From assembly GCF_003443655.1 (NCBI RefSeq), contig NZ_CP031941.1, positions 429,501 through 493,500 on the forward strand: DNA of 64,000 bases, read 5' to 3'. Origin of the DNA: Nostoc sphaeroides (GTDB lineage Bacteria > Cyanobacteriota > Cyanobacteriia > Cyanobacteriales > Nostocaceae). Under the pieces are notes generated by a model. That model searched no databases, was not told where the DNA came from, and worked only from the letters and a program-made list of their open reading frames with translations. How positions within the stretch are numbered: position 1 is the stretch's first letter; each line of letters opens with the position of its first letter. A program made the position numbers and the translations under genes. Below, piece by piece: positions 53,241 through 61,866 of the stretch.

Positions 53241-54644
53241 ATGAATGAAGTTGATTTAGCATTTACCCCAGCGCTAGAGTTGGCGCAATTAATTCGTCGC
53301 CGGGAAGTATCACCGCTAGAGTTAGTGGAAATATATTTAGAACGGATTGGGCGGTTGAATCCCCAATTAGGAAGCTATTTTACAGTGACGGCAGAATTAG
53401 CGAAGGCAGATGCCAAAGCCAAAACAGAATTATTGACAACTACCTCAGAACTACCGCCATTTTTTGGTGTGCCGATTTCCATTAAAGACCTTAATGCCGT
53501 AGCGGATGTTACCTGTACTTATGGAAATCCGGCATTACTGAACAATATCCCTAATTATGATGATGGGGTTGTGACGCGGATTAAGCAAGCTGGATTTACT
53601 ATTCTCGGTAAAACAGCTACTTCAGAATTAGGTTCGTTTCCTTACAGTGAACCTATGGGTTTTCCCCCAGCTAGAAATCCGTGGAATTTAGAATACACCC
53701 CTGGTGGTTCCAGTGGTGGGGCGGCGGCGGCGGTAGCAGGGGGATTGTGTGCGATCGCTCAAGGTTCAGATGGCGGTGGCTCAATTCGGGGGCCTGCGGC
53801 TTGTTGTGGTTTGGTGGGAATTAAGCCATCTAGGGGCAGGGTGAGTAAAGCACCCGTAGGTGAACGCCTCGCTGGAATCGCCGTCAACGGCCCCATTGCC
53901 CGGACTGTGGCTGATGCTGCTGCCCTTTTGGATACCATATCTGGCTATACAACAGGCGATCCTTACTGGTTGCCAGATCCCGAACCATCATTTCTCGCCG
54001 CCACTGGGACAAAACTTGGTGCTTTGCGAATCGCCTTTGACACTAGCATTTCTCCTTTGGGAGAAGCTGACGCTAATTGTCAGCAAGGTGTCCGCCAAAC
54101 AGTCAAGTTATTAGAACAACTCGGCCACCAAGTTGAACAGAAATCTCCAGATTTTAGTGGTTTAGTTGAACCATTTCAAATCGTCTGGCAAGCTGGGGTA
54201 GCTGCATCGGGGCTTCCTGCTGAAGCTTTGCAGCCATTGAATCGCTGGCTATTTGCACGTACAGGTTCCGTTGGAGAATACCTGCAAGCAGTTTCCCAAA
54301 TGCAGATAGTGGCACGGCAAATTGTGGCGTTTTTTGATACTGTGGATGTGCTGGTATTGCCAGTTTATTTACATTCACCTATCCGCGTTGGTGAATGGGC
54401 CGCGCTGAGTCCAGAAGAGACATTCCAAAATATTATTGAGTGGGTTGCCCCTTGTCCGCCTGCGAATGCAACTGGACAACCTGCGATCGCAATTCCTGTA
54501 GGCTTCGATAATAATGGTTTACCCATGAGTGTGCAGCTAATTGGTAAACCTGCTGCTGAAGCTACACTGATCAGCCTAGCAGCACAATTAGAAGCAGCTA
54601 ACCCTTGGATACATCATCGTCCAGCCTTTGCAATATCGGGCTAA
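53241..54644 (+). CDS. Amidase (amidase signature family)
   Basis: This 467-residue hydrolase of the amidase signature family cleaves carboxamides. The Ser-cisSer-Lys triad is visible: VPISIKDLNAVA (Lys, about residue 78), TPGGSSGGAAAAVAGGL (cis-Ser and nucleophile region), with GSDGGGSIRGPAACCGLVGI completing the signature. It may be a general aliphatic or aryl amidase; indole-acetamide or similar substrates are possible, and GatA is less likely given the missing gatB/gatC context. A Crp/Fnr gene starts two bases after its stop. Confidence 0.9.
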   Translation: MNEVDLAFTPALELAQLIRRREVSPLELVEIYLERIGRLNPQLGSYFTVTAELAKADAKAKTELLTTTSELPPFFGVPISIKDLNAVADVTCTYGNPALLNNIPNYDDGVVTRIKQAGFTILGKTATSELGSFPYSEPMGFPPARNPWNLEYTPGGSSGGAAAAVAGGLCAIAQGSDGGGSIRGPAACCGLVGIKPSRGRVSKAPVGERLAGIAVNGPIARTVADAAALLDTISGYTTGDPYWLPDPEPSFLAATGTKLGALRIAFDTSISPLGEADANCQQGVRQTVKLLEQLGHQVEQKSPDFSGLVEPFQIVWQAGVAASGLPAEALQPLNRWLFARTGSVGEYLQAVSQMQIVARQIVAFFDTVDVLVLPVYLHSPIRVGEWAALSPEETFQNIIEWVAPCPPANATGQPAIAIPVGFDNNGLPMSVQLIGKPAAEATLISLAAQLEAANPWIHHRPAFAISG

Positions 54645-54646
54645 TT

Positions 54647-55354
54647 ATGCAGGCATCGCTGGAACAACTTTCACAAATAATTGTATTCGCAGGTTTAGAA
54701 ACAGCAGAAAAGATAAGTTTGCAACCTCATACTCAGGTGCAACTATATCGCAAAGGTGAGATTATTCTGCATGAGGACGATGTATTACCAGCAAAACTCT
54801 ATGCTGTTGTTAGTGGATCAATTCAAGTTACCAAAACAGCAATGACGGGGAAAGAAACGATTCTCCGCGCCTTAGCTGCTGGAGAAATTTTTGCGGCTCC
54901 TGCAATGTTAGGAAATGGAATTTCTCCGGCAACTGTGACTGCTGAATCTGATTGTGAAATACTCACTGTAGAGCGAGATGCTTTATTAAAAGCTATTGGG
55001 CAAAATCCTGAAATTGCATTACGAATGCTGATGGTTTTTAACAGTCGGATTCAGCAATTACATGAGACAGTTCACGGCTTAGTTTCTGAAAGAGCTATTG
55101 TTCGCCTTGCCAGATTAATTCAATATTTTGCTGCTGAATCTGGAACTGAATCGACTTTACAAGGAGAGTGTTTAAGAATCAAATTATCTTATTATCGCAT
55201 GGCTCGAAGTAGCGGTATTACTTACGAAGAATGCGTGCGGTTAATTAAAAGTCTCAAGTCAGTAATTGCCTATACTCGGGGTGGGACGATTACAATACTT
55301 GATGCAAAGAAATTGGATGCGATCGCATCTGGAGATAATAGATTAGAGTATTAG
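54647..55354 (+). CDS. Crp/Fnr family transcriptional regulator
   Basis: The 235-residue regulator has an N-terminal cNMP-like beta-barrel (ILHEDDVLPAKLYAVVSGSI; AAPAMLGNGISPATVTAESD), a long dimer helix, and a C-terminal winged helix (LSYYRMARSSGITYEECVRL). The barrel lacks the usual cAMP-binding RE..AL motif, so the ligand is unknown. ATG 54647 directly follows the amidase TAA (54642-54644); the frame is open further upstream but this start is preferred. Cotranscription with the amidase is nearly certain. The recognition helix is atypical. Confidence 0.85.
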   Translation: MQASLEQLSQIIVFAGLETAEKISLQPHTQVQLYRKGEIILHEDDVLPAKLYAVVSGSIQVTKTAMTGKETILRALAAGEIFAAPAMLGNGISPATVTAESDCEILTVERDALLKAIGQNPEIALRMLMVFNSRIQQLHETVHGLVSERAIVRLARLIQYFAAESGTESTLQGECLRIKLSYYRMARSSGITYEECVRLIKSLKSVIAYTRGGTITILDAKKLDAIASGDNRLEY

Positions 55355-55456
55355 AGGTTGTAATAGTATTTTTCCATCTGAGTTTCAGAAAAATTCAAGT
55401 TTTAAGCAAAACTTAAAAGTAGCGATCGCATATTTCAAGACTCTATAAATAACTAA

Positions 55457-55801
55457 TTAATTCTCTGTAACTTTTTCAGAAAGTGTGAGCAGAAATGTCA
55501 GGTTTTCCTCAGCTTTTAAAGCATGAGGTGAATTAGCAGGCATAAAGACAAAAACACCAGCTTTAAGTGCAATATCTTCTCCAGATAAAGTAAGTAAACC
55601 TCTACCTTCGATTACATTGATAGTGGCATTACGAGTCGAGGTATGCTCGGAAATATCAGTGTTAGCTGCTAGACAAAATAGAGTGTATTGACAAGCGTTA
55701 TCTTTTAGCAGTACTTTGCTGAGAACTCCTGCGCTGGGGTATTCAATTTGTTCTCGTAATTGGGTAATGAAAGATGGGCTAGTTGTGATTGAATTTGTCA
55801 T
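55457..55801 (-). CDS. Small cupin-domain protein
   Basis: The 114-residue protein is a single cupin barrel: ISEHTSTRNATINVIEGRG and VFMPANSPHALKAEENLTFL are motifs 1 and 2. Of the usual metal ligands only some are present (one His in motif 1 and one in motif 2), so metal binding is uncertain. It is convergent with the Crp/Fnr gene, stop to stop about 100 bases. Small cupins of this type are often sensors or storage proteins; function not known. Confidence 0.8.
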   Translation of the reverse strand: MTNSITTSPSFITQLREQIEYPSAGVLSKVLLKDNACQYTLFCLAANTDISEHTSTRNATINVIEGRGLLTLSGEDIALKAGVFVFMPANSPHALKAEENLTFLLTLSEKVTEN

Positions 55802-55869
55802 AGTATTTTTAGATTATTAACCGTAAACAAAGATTGAAAATCATTCACAAATCATTGGTATTTATCAGG

Positions 55870-56021
55870 TGATATAGCAGTCGTAAATCATTCGTGAAAA
55901 TTATATCTCTCTTTTTTCCTTCTTTCCTTGGCGTCCTTGGCGTCCTTGGCGGTTCGTTTCCTAATCTATATTTTTCACAACTCAAATAAGATTGCTATAG
56001 TTTTGGGAATAAATTATCCTA
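55870..56021. repeat. Repeat-bearing spacer between cupin and methyltransferase
   Basis: The spacer has three GCGTCCTTG units (CTTGGCGTCCTTGGCGTCC near 55927), the same family as the CTCTGCGTC repeat at 10515. No gene. Confidence 0.6.
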
Positions 56022-56795
56022 CTAGGCAACAGCACAAAAAATTATGGAGCCTAATTCGTGTTGGTATTTATGAAAAACTTTGTGAATTTCTAAAACCCGG
56101 TTGCGAATATTTCTCTGCGTCAATATATTCCACAAAATCCGAATCGTGTTCAAAATACCTTCATCTTGAAACATCCGCCTTAAATTCAACAAATTCATTG
56201 AGTCAGTTTGGCATTTCTCTACTTGCAATCCTGCTGTTATAAAAGCCGTAATCCAGTTAGATTCTGAAAGTGGTGTAGAATTAACTCGAATTACTCGTGC
56301 TAAGTCAACATGAATTTGTTCTTCTTTGTCAGTAGCTAACAGTTCATGGGAGAGAAATTTACCTCCCGGTTTGAGCCGATTATGAATTTCAGCTAAAATC
56401 TTGGCTTTTCCCAATGGGGATTGCATTGTGAGAATGGCTTCTGCCAATACATAATCAAATTTTCCTGAAATTGCCTCTAGGTTGAAAATATTACCTTCAA
56501 TTATTTCAACTTGATTTTCTAACCCAGCAGCGCAGATATTAGCACGCGCACAAGCTACACTATCAGGATTTTTTTCAATGCCTACTACTTTGACATGGTA
56601 GCTTTTTGCTAAAGCGATCGCACTATATCCAAAGCTAGACCCTAGCTCTAAAACTGTATCTCCAGGCTGAAAGTTTGCCCACTGAAATAATTTATCCGTA
56701 GCTATTCGTCCACCAGGACGCAGATATTTTTTACCTGCTGCTGCTAAAATTTCATGTCCGGTAGCTGTTTGGAAATTGAGGATAGTATTGGTCAT
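56022..56795 (-). CDS. SAM-dependent methyltransferase
   Basis: A class I methyltransferase of about 257 residues. Motif I is VLELGSSFGYSAIALAKSYH (residue ~48 on), followed by VVGIEKNPDSVACARANICA and EIIEGNIFNLE, then YVLAEAILTMQ and GGKFLSHELLAT. The fold is similar to SAM methyltransferases acting on small molecules or protein; no substrate domain is recognised. The open frame reaches 56828, but the ATG at 56795 (MTNTILNFQTATG) is the likely start. The acetyltransferase gene lies 83 bases upstream on the same strand, so they may be cotranscribed. Confidence 0.85.
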   Translation of the reverse strand: MTNTILNFQTATGHEILAAAGKKYLRPGGRIATDKLFQWANFQPGDTVLELGSSFGYSAIALAKSYHVKVVGIEKNPDSVACARANICAAGLENQVEIIEGNIFNLEAISGKFDYVLAEAILTMQSPLGKAKILAEIHNRLKPGGKFLSHELLATDKEEQIHVDLARVIRVNSTPLSESNWITAFITAGLQVEKCQTDSMNLLNLRRMFQDEGILNTIRILWNILTQRNIRNRVLEIHKVFHKYQHELGSIIFCAVA

Positions 56796-56878
56796 GTCTG
56801 TGACCCTCTGAATTTGTCTTACCCTCAATTTCCCAGCAATTTACGATATTGTCTCTGAGGTAGCTCATAGAAGCAGTA

Positions 56879-57418
56879 TTATTTTGCTTTCCACTCGTGG
56901 TCAAGGATAGCGTAAATAAAATTGTCGTACCATCTGCCTTTAATTAATTCTTTTTCTTGCAGATGACCCTCACGACGCATACCAATTTTTTCTAATACCC
57001 TTACAGAAGCAACATTCTGTGCAACACAACAAGACCAGATACGATGCATTCCTAGTTCTTCAAAGCCGAACTTTAAAATGGCTTGTGCTGCTTCTGTTGC
57101 ATAACCTTGTCCCCAATACTGAGTGTTTAATTCATAGCCAATATTTGCTTCCCGCATTTCCGGGTCGTTTATACGGATACCACAATTACCAATAAGCTGA
57201 TTTTCTGCTTTGAGGATAATAGCTAACTGAAACTTTGTTCTAGGTTGCTCTTTTTGCTGACCAATAAACATCTGGACAAACTCACAAACATCCTTTTGTG
57301 TGCGATGCGTCCAATAGCTATAACGCAAGTATAAAGGATCAGATTGATAAGTAAAAACCGCCTGCCAGTCTGCTTCTACAAAGTCACGCATTAGCAAGCG
57401 GTGTGTTTCTAAGATCAT
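56879..57418 (-). CDS. GNAT family N-acetyltransferase (RimJ/RimL type)
   Basis: The 179-residue protein starts ILETHRLLMRDFVEADWQAV, the start of RimJ/RimL-like GNATs, and has the acetyl-CoA loop YELNTQYWGQGYATEAAQAI (Q-x-x-G-x-G/A). HRIWSCCVAQNVASVRVLEK and IGMRREGHLQEKELIKGRWY complete the domain. It probably acetylates an N-terminal amine of a ribosomal protein or small molecule; the target is unknown. It is upstream of the methyltransferase. Confidence 0.88.
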   Translation of the reverse strand: MILETHRLLMRDFVEADWQAVFTYQSDPLYLRYSYWTHRTQKDVCEFVQMFIGQQKEQPRTKFQLAIILKAENQLIGNCGIRINDPEMREANIGYELNTQYWGQGYATEAAQAILKFGFEELGMHRIWSCCVAQNVASVRVLEKIGMRREGHLQEKELIKGRWYDNFIYAILDHEWKAK

Positions 57419-57489
57419 GTCTTTTCTCTATACTAGAACTTACCCATTGACAAAAAATACTAAACATGAAAAATGTTAAAAACCACATC

Positions 57490-57590
57490 CAATACGGTTC
57501 GGTTAAGCCAAAAGACGCGATAAATCGCCGTCTCTACAAAGGATTAATTATTGTAGAGACGGCGATTTATCGCGTCTTTGTGATTTAGAA
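57490..57590. repeat. Palindromic GACGCGATAAATCGCCGTC repeats
   Basis: Two copies, in opposite orientation, at about 57510-57537 and 57553-57580, preceded by AATACGGTTCGGTTAAG. The second copy encodes the C-terminal dozen residues of the EndoU-like gene. Confidence 0.75.
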
Positions 57591-58434
57591 TTTTCATCAA
57601 AAAACCTTTACATTTTGCACCTTGAGGAGTAGCATCAGGGTAATAGGTAATGATTGCTTTTCTTTCCCTAACAAAAACTGTAGGAAAGGATTGACCCGTT
57701 TCTCGGTCACGTACATTATAAATACACGCTCCCTCATTATTACCTTGGAGTTTAAATATTTTGGTGGCATCTAAAAGCATTTCTTCGGCATTGCTGAGGT
57801 AGCTATAGCCTTTGATGACATCTGTTACTGTCCTATTTTTCTGCTTAATTACTACACCCATTGTATAAATGACTCCAGGTACAACTTCCTCCCGTCCCTG
57901 ATTATTTGGCAACCGTCCGCCTATTCCTTGATTTTGTAGTTGTAAATATCTGCCGTGAAAATGTAAGCCACCAATATCATTGGCATTATATATTTCCCCA
58001 CAAAATATATGCTCAAACCCTCGACGTTGGAACCAAATATTGGTTAAATCATCGATAAATTGTGCTTTATTATTACGTCCAGGACGCAGTTCACCGCCGC
58101 TAGCTTGCTGAAGTTTCTGCAATACATCTGGGTAATAAGACAACAATTGTTTAAAATTATTGGAACTAACTCTTGTACCAATAGGGCCGCAGAGTTTTAG
58201 TACAGCCTGATCAAAAGGATTTAGCAACGGTGGAGGTGGTGTGATATCTGCCTGTTGTCCTGCGGGGAAACGAACAGGAACTGGGTTATCTACATTATCA
58301 AAAAACGGCAGAAGTTGCGTATTTGACTGAGACTGCGCCTTCACTGAATTTTGCCAGCAAAATGAGGAAACCAGTAGCAGAACAAACACATTTACCATCT
58401 GCTTTGACCTATTGGTTAGAGGATTTGGCTGCAT
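57544..58434 (-). CDS. Secreted EndoU-like endoribonuclease
   Basis: The 296-residue protein has a signal peptide (VFVLLLVSSFCWQNSVKAQS) and a domain matching the XendoU/EndoU pattern: FEHIFCGEIYNANDIGGLHF, then HGRYLQLQ (two candidate catalytic His) and VIKGYSYLSNAEEMLLDAT (candidate catalytic Lys with the K..G.S...E motif), and a final ITYYPD. EndoU enzymes cleave RNA after U and also act as bacterial toxins. No immunity gene is adjacent. The last 12 residues (HKDAINRRLYNN) come from repeat DNA. Activity is inferred; the EndoU call is moderately sure. Confidence 0.7.
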   Translation of the reverse strand: MQPNPLTNRSKQMVNVFVLLLVSSFCWQNSVKAQSQSNTQLLPFFDNVDNPVPVRFPAGQQADITPPPPLLNPFDQAVLKLCGPIGTRVSSNNFKQLLSYYPDVLQKLQQASGGELRPGRNNKAQFIDDLTNIWFQRRGFEHIFCGEIYNANDIGGLHFHGRYLQLQNQGIGGRLPNNQGREEVVPGVIYTMGVVIKQKNRTVTDVIKGYSYLSNAEEMLLDATKIFKLQGNNEGACIYNVRDRETGQSFPTVFVRERKAIITYYPDATPQGAKCKGFLMKILNHKDAINRRLYNN

Positions 58435-58718
58435 AATTTTTAGATTAATTACTTAGATGGCATTACTACATCAAGTTTAATTTAAGGGATAGCATACATT
58501 AAAAAAAATCGGTTTTTTTTTAATGTACCGGGTTGATGAAGTGTTTTAAAAGTCTGTTTATTTGAAATTTTAAATTATTGATTACCTTGTCTTAAACTAA
58601 CTAAAGGTGGCGCGTAATGCCAATTATGTATGAAGATGCGCTAAATCATCTTGATCGCTTCCGGTATAATACTTAGTTAAAATAAAATTATAGTGGTTCG
58701 CTATTTTTTTATATTCAA
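58435..58718. other. Divergent promoter region between EndoU-like gene and thioesterase
   Basis: These ~280 AT-rich bases hold a near-palindromic AAAAAATCGGTTTTTTTTT at ~58502. No other motif is recognised. The ribosome site of the thioesterase gene is not obvious. Confidence 0.4.
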
Positions 58719-59174
58719 TTGTCAAAAATGTCTTTTACTTATAACCGCACGGTTCGCTTTCAAGATACTGATGCTGCTGGGGTAGTTTATTTTGCTAATG
58801 TTTTGGGCATTTGCCATGAAGCTTATGAAGAATCTCTAGAAGCATCAAGTATTAATCTCAAACATTTTTTTACTAATCCATCTGTAGCTTTCCCCATTGT
58901 TCATGCTAGTGTCGATTTTTTGCGCCCTATGTTTAGCGGGGACAAGTTGCTAATTAGTTTAATTCCCCAAAAAATAAGTGGTGATAAGTTTGAAATTACT
59001 TACAAAATTACAGTGGCTGAGGTGGTAGTTGCTAAGGCTATTACTAGGCATGTTTGTATTGATGTAAGTAGTAGAAGTAAGCAGGAATTACCTGATGAGA
59101 TAGTTCAGTGGTTGGAAACGAACCGCAGAGACGCAGAGGGCGCAGAGAGAAGAAAGTCGAGAGAGGTTATGTGA
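58719..59174 (+). CDS. Hotdog-fold acyl-CoA thioesterase (1,4-dihydroxy-2-naphthoyl-CoA hydrolase)
   Basis: The 151-residue hotdog protein starts [20 protein letters not shown], with the catalytic Asp in QDTDAAG as in 4HBT thioesterases. In cyanobacteria the DHNA-CoA hydrolase lies with the men genes and gives the free naphthoate that MenA prenylates. The position beside menE, convergent and overlapping by 8 bases, supports that role. The normal fold ends near IVQWLE; the last ~17 residues ([17 protein letters not shown]) are translated CGCAGAGACGCAGAG repeat. Function is inferred from family plus context. Confidence 0.85.
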   Translation: MSKMSFTYNRTVRFQDTDAAGVVYFANVLGICHEAYEESLEASSINLKHFFTNPSVAFPIVHASVDFLRPMFSGDKLLISLIPQKISGDKFEITYKITVAEVVVAKAITRHVCIDVSSRSKQELPDEIVQWLETNRRDAEGAERRKSREVM

Positions 59175-60690
59175 TGGGATTTTGGAGGAATTCTCTGGCT
59201 ATTTGCTGTAATTGTTGGCGGTTAATTTTACCTTGGGAGTTGCGAGGTAGATTTTGCTGGGGAATCCAATATTTTGGAATTTTAAATTTGCTGAGTTTGT
59301 CTTTGAGTAGGGTTTGGATTTTTAAGGCAGAGGTATCTAATTGTTTGGGAATGTAAATCGCTGTTAAGGCTTGTCCCCAATGTTTATCTGGGATGCCGAT
59401 GACACAAATATCGGCAACCATTTGAGTTGCTTGTATAGCTGATTCAATCTCTGCTGGGTAAATATTTTCTCCACCTGTAATAATTTTGTCGCTGTTACGT
59501 CCGACAATGTTTAAATGACCTTGCTCGTCTAAAAAGCCTAAATCATCTACTTGGAAATCAGCTTGATTTTCTCTGGTTATCGGATAGTAACCAAGGGCTA
59601 AAGATTGAGCCTCAATGGTGATATTTCCGATTTGATTGTAATCTAAAATCTCGCCTTGCTGATTGTGAATAGTTACTTTTACATGGGGAAGAATTTGACC
59701 ACTACTAATTTTACCGGTGAGAAAATCATCTGGTTTGAGGGTCGCAATTTGAGATGCAGTTTCTGTCATGCCATAAGTAGGCGCTAACCGGATGCGATGA
59801 AATCGGGCTTTTTCTAGTAGTTCGTTCCATGCTGGCGCACCTCCCAGAAGTACAGTATTAAATTGGGTTAGCCATTGAGTTAATTCGGGATTTTGCAGGA
59901 GTCTTTGTAACTGCGTTGGAACCAAAGATATTAAAAATTCTGATTGTTTAATATTGAATATTTGACCTTTTTCTACTGCTTTGAATGGCAGAATAGCCAG
60001 TTTACCTCCGGTGGTGAAAGAGCGCATAAATTGCATTAAACCACTGACATGATATAGCGGTAATACACAAAAAGAATTGACTTGTTTTAATTGAAAGTAT
60101 TCTGTAAATCCTTGTACAGATGCGATGAGAGTTTCCCAAGTATGGATGGCAAATTTAATCTGCCCCGATGAACCACCTGTGGGAATCAAGATGAATGGGG
60201 AGTGGGGAGTGGGGACTTGTACTGAGCGAAGCCGAAGTAGTGGGGAGTGGGGGGATGAGGGAGATGAGGGGAATGAGGGAGATATGATAGTAATTTCTTT
60301 GCAATTCCGATTTTCTATTCCCCATTCTCTATTTCCTATTCCCCATTCCCTATTCCCTACTCCCCACTCCCTATTCCCCATTCCCCAAATAATATCTGGT
60401 TTTACTAAATCAAAGACTTGCTGCCATTCTTGTGTTCCCCAGTCGGGGTTACAAAGAAAAACTGGACAATTAGCTGCACAAGCGGCAATGAAACTTGCTA
60501 GAAATCTTAATGGTTCGCGTTCGGCTAAGATGATTTTTGGTGGGATTCCATACGCTGATAATTGTGTTAGTTCTAAATATAATTCTTGAACTATTTGATT
60601 AAATTGATGGCTGTTATAACCAATAAGCCAATCATCCTGAGTTAGGTTATTAAGACAGTCTAAAGGTTGTTCCATAGACTTTGAAGCCAC
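59167..60690 (-). CDS. menE: o-Succinylbenzoate-CoA ligase with a large repeat-derived insert
   Basis: MenE activates o-succinylbenzoate with ATP and CoA in phylloquinone synthesis. The 507-residue sequence has the AMP-binding loop [15 protein letters not shown] (residue ~176), [36 protein letters not shown] and [14 protein letters not shown]. Residues ~102-172, just before the ATP loop, read [19 protein letters not shown] and so on, then [12 protein letters not shown], which is translated STRR DNA (60175-60384). A normal MenE has about 430-460 residues. It overlaps menC by 31 bases; start could be the ATG at 60675. Confidence 0.93.
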   Translation of the reverse strand: MASKSMEQPLDCLNNLTQDDWLIGYNSHQFNQIVQELYLELTQLSAYGIPPKIILAEREPLRFLASFIAACAANCPVFLCNPDWGTQEWQQVFDLVKPDIIWGMGNREWGVGNREWGIGNREWGIENRNCKEITIISPSFPSSPSSPHSPLLRLRSVQVPTPHSPFILIPTGGSSGQIKFAIHTWETLIASVQGFTEYFQLKQVNSFCVLPLYHVSGLMQFMRSFTTGGKLAILPFKAVEKGQIFNIKQSEFLISLVPTQLQRLLQNPELTQWLTQFNTVLLGGAPAWNELLEKARFHRIRLAPTYGMTETASQIATLKPDDFLTGKISSGQILPHVKVTIHNQQGEILDYNQIGNITIEAQSLALGYYPITRENQADFQVDDLGFLDEQGHLNIVGRNSDKIITGGENIYPAEIESAIQATQMVADICVIGIPDKHWGQALTAIYIPKQLDTSALKIQTLLKDKLSKFKIPKYWIPQQNLPRNSQGKINRQQLQQIAREFLQNPIT

Positions 60691-61727
60691 GTTTCTTCTT
60701 GTTCAAAAAAATGGTCGATGCCAAAACCAACCGCCCTATTGTTTCGGGATAATTCCGCCGCTAACCGGAGTGCTGCAAGTCTACCGATCGCAGTTTCAAA
60801 TACTGATGAAAATACACTATCAATTTTATGCTGGTGGCAAAACTTTCTCAGACGAGATGGCGATCCAACTATCCCAGGCTTAATCACAAAAATCCCTCGC
60901 CAACCTTGTTGATAACAGGCGGCGAGTTGCCCAAGTGTGGCGACAGATTCATCTATTGCGATCGCAGTTTGATAACTCGTACTCAATTCCAACATTTGCT
61001 GAAATTGTTCAACGGGTAACGGTTGTTCAATAAATTCAATTTCTAGGGGTAGTTCTGCATTCGCCTTGAAATTATCGCAAGTCCGCAGCCATAAGTTAGC
61101 TTCCTCATAGCTGAGTCCACCGTTAGCATCTAATCGCAGTTTGCTAAAGTCTGGTAAGGTGTCTATGAGTGATTCAAAAATTTCTAGTTCATCAGCGATC
61201 GCATACACACCAATTTTCCACTTAAACGTGTGATATCCCTGCTTCCACAAACTTTCCCATTGATTTAAAGCCGCTTCCCCGGCTGGTAATAACGCACTGT
61301 AAAAGAGTGAGTTGGTAGAGACGCGATTAATCGCGTCTGTACAGGAGTTAGGAGTTATAAAATTATCTCCTTTATTTAATTGCGAATTGCGAATTGCGAA
61401 TTGCGAATTGGTTTCATCCCACCCACTCCCCATCTCCCACCCTGACTCAAAGCCAAATTGACAAGCAGGTAACTCATCTGGGATGGAGAAAATTATCTCC
61501 TTTGTGATTTCTCCTGGGAGTTGGCGACAAAAATCTAAGGCTTGTTCTATAGTTTCGGAACCGAACCAGCTAATGGGGGCAATTTCTCCCCAACCGATTT
61601 TGCCTGATTCATCGGTAAGCCGGAGGATAATCCCCTCACGAATATCCCAATTACCATGATTGGTGGTAACCGATCGCACAAATCTTCGCTGATAAGCACG
61701 AAATTCAAATTTGTAGCCATTAGTCAT
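60660..61727 (-). CDS. menC: o-Succinylbenzoate synthase with a repeat-derived insert
   Basis: MenC, an enolase-superfamily enzyme, dehydrates SHCHC to o-succinylbenzoate. The 355-residue protein has GIILRLTDESGKIGWGEIAP at the start, FKWKIGV (catalytic Lys), LRLDANGGL (metal Asp), EFIEQPLP and IDESVATL (metal ligands), and VIKPGIVGS (second Lys). Residues ~97-140 (EMGSGWDETNSQFAIRNSQL, then NSCTDAINRVSTNSL) are translated repeat DNA including the GACGCGATTAATCGCGTC palindrome and AATTGCG units (61308-61439). Its 3' end overlaps menE. Metabolically essential, so the insert must be tolerated. Confidence 0.93.
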   Translation of the reverse strand: MTNGYKFEFRAYQRRFVRSVTTNHGNWDIREGIILRLTDESGKIGWGEIAPISWFGSETIEQALDFCRQLPGEITKEIIFSIPDELPACQFGFESGWEMGSGWDETNSQFAIRNSQLNKGDNFITPNSCTDAINRVSTNSLFYSALLPAGEAALNQWESLWKQGYHTFKWKIGVYAIADELEIFESLIDTLPDFSKLRLDANGGLSYEEANLWLRTCDNFKANAELPLEIEFIEQPLPVEQFQQMLELSTSYQTAIAIDESVATLGQLAACYQQGWRGIFVIKPGIVGSPSRLRKFCHQHKIDSVFSSVFETAIGRLAALRLAAELSRNNRAVGFGIDHFFEQEETWLQSLWNNL

Positions 61728-61750
61728 TAGTCATTCTCCCTCTGCCCCAA

Positions 61751-61854
61751 TGCCCAATACTTCTCTACGAGAGGCTGCGCCAACGACTACGCTCAGTACA
61801 AGTGCCCAATACTTCTCTACGAGAGGCTGCGCCAACGACTACGCTCAGTACAAG
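61751..61854. repeat. 52-bp perfect tandem duplication
   Basis: The unit starting TGCCCAATACTTCTCTACGA occupies 61751-61802 and 61803-61854 without a mismatch. It contains a GCGCCAACGACTACGCTCAG repeat-family core and separates menA from menC. Confidence 0.9.
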
Positions 61855-61866
61855 TGCCCAATGCAA

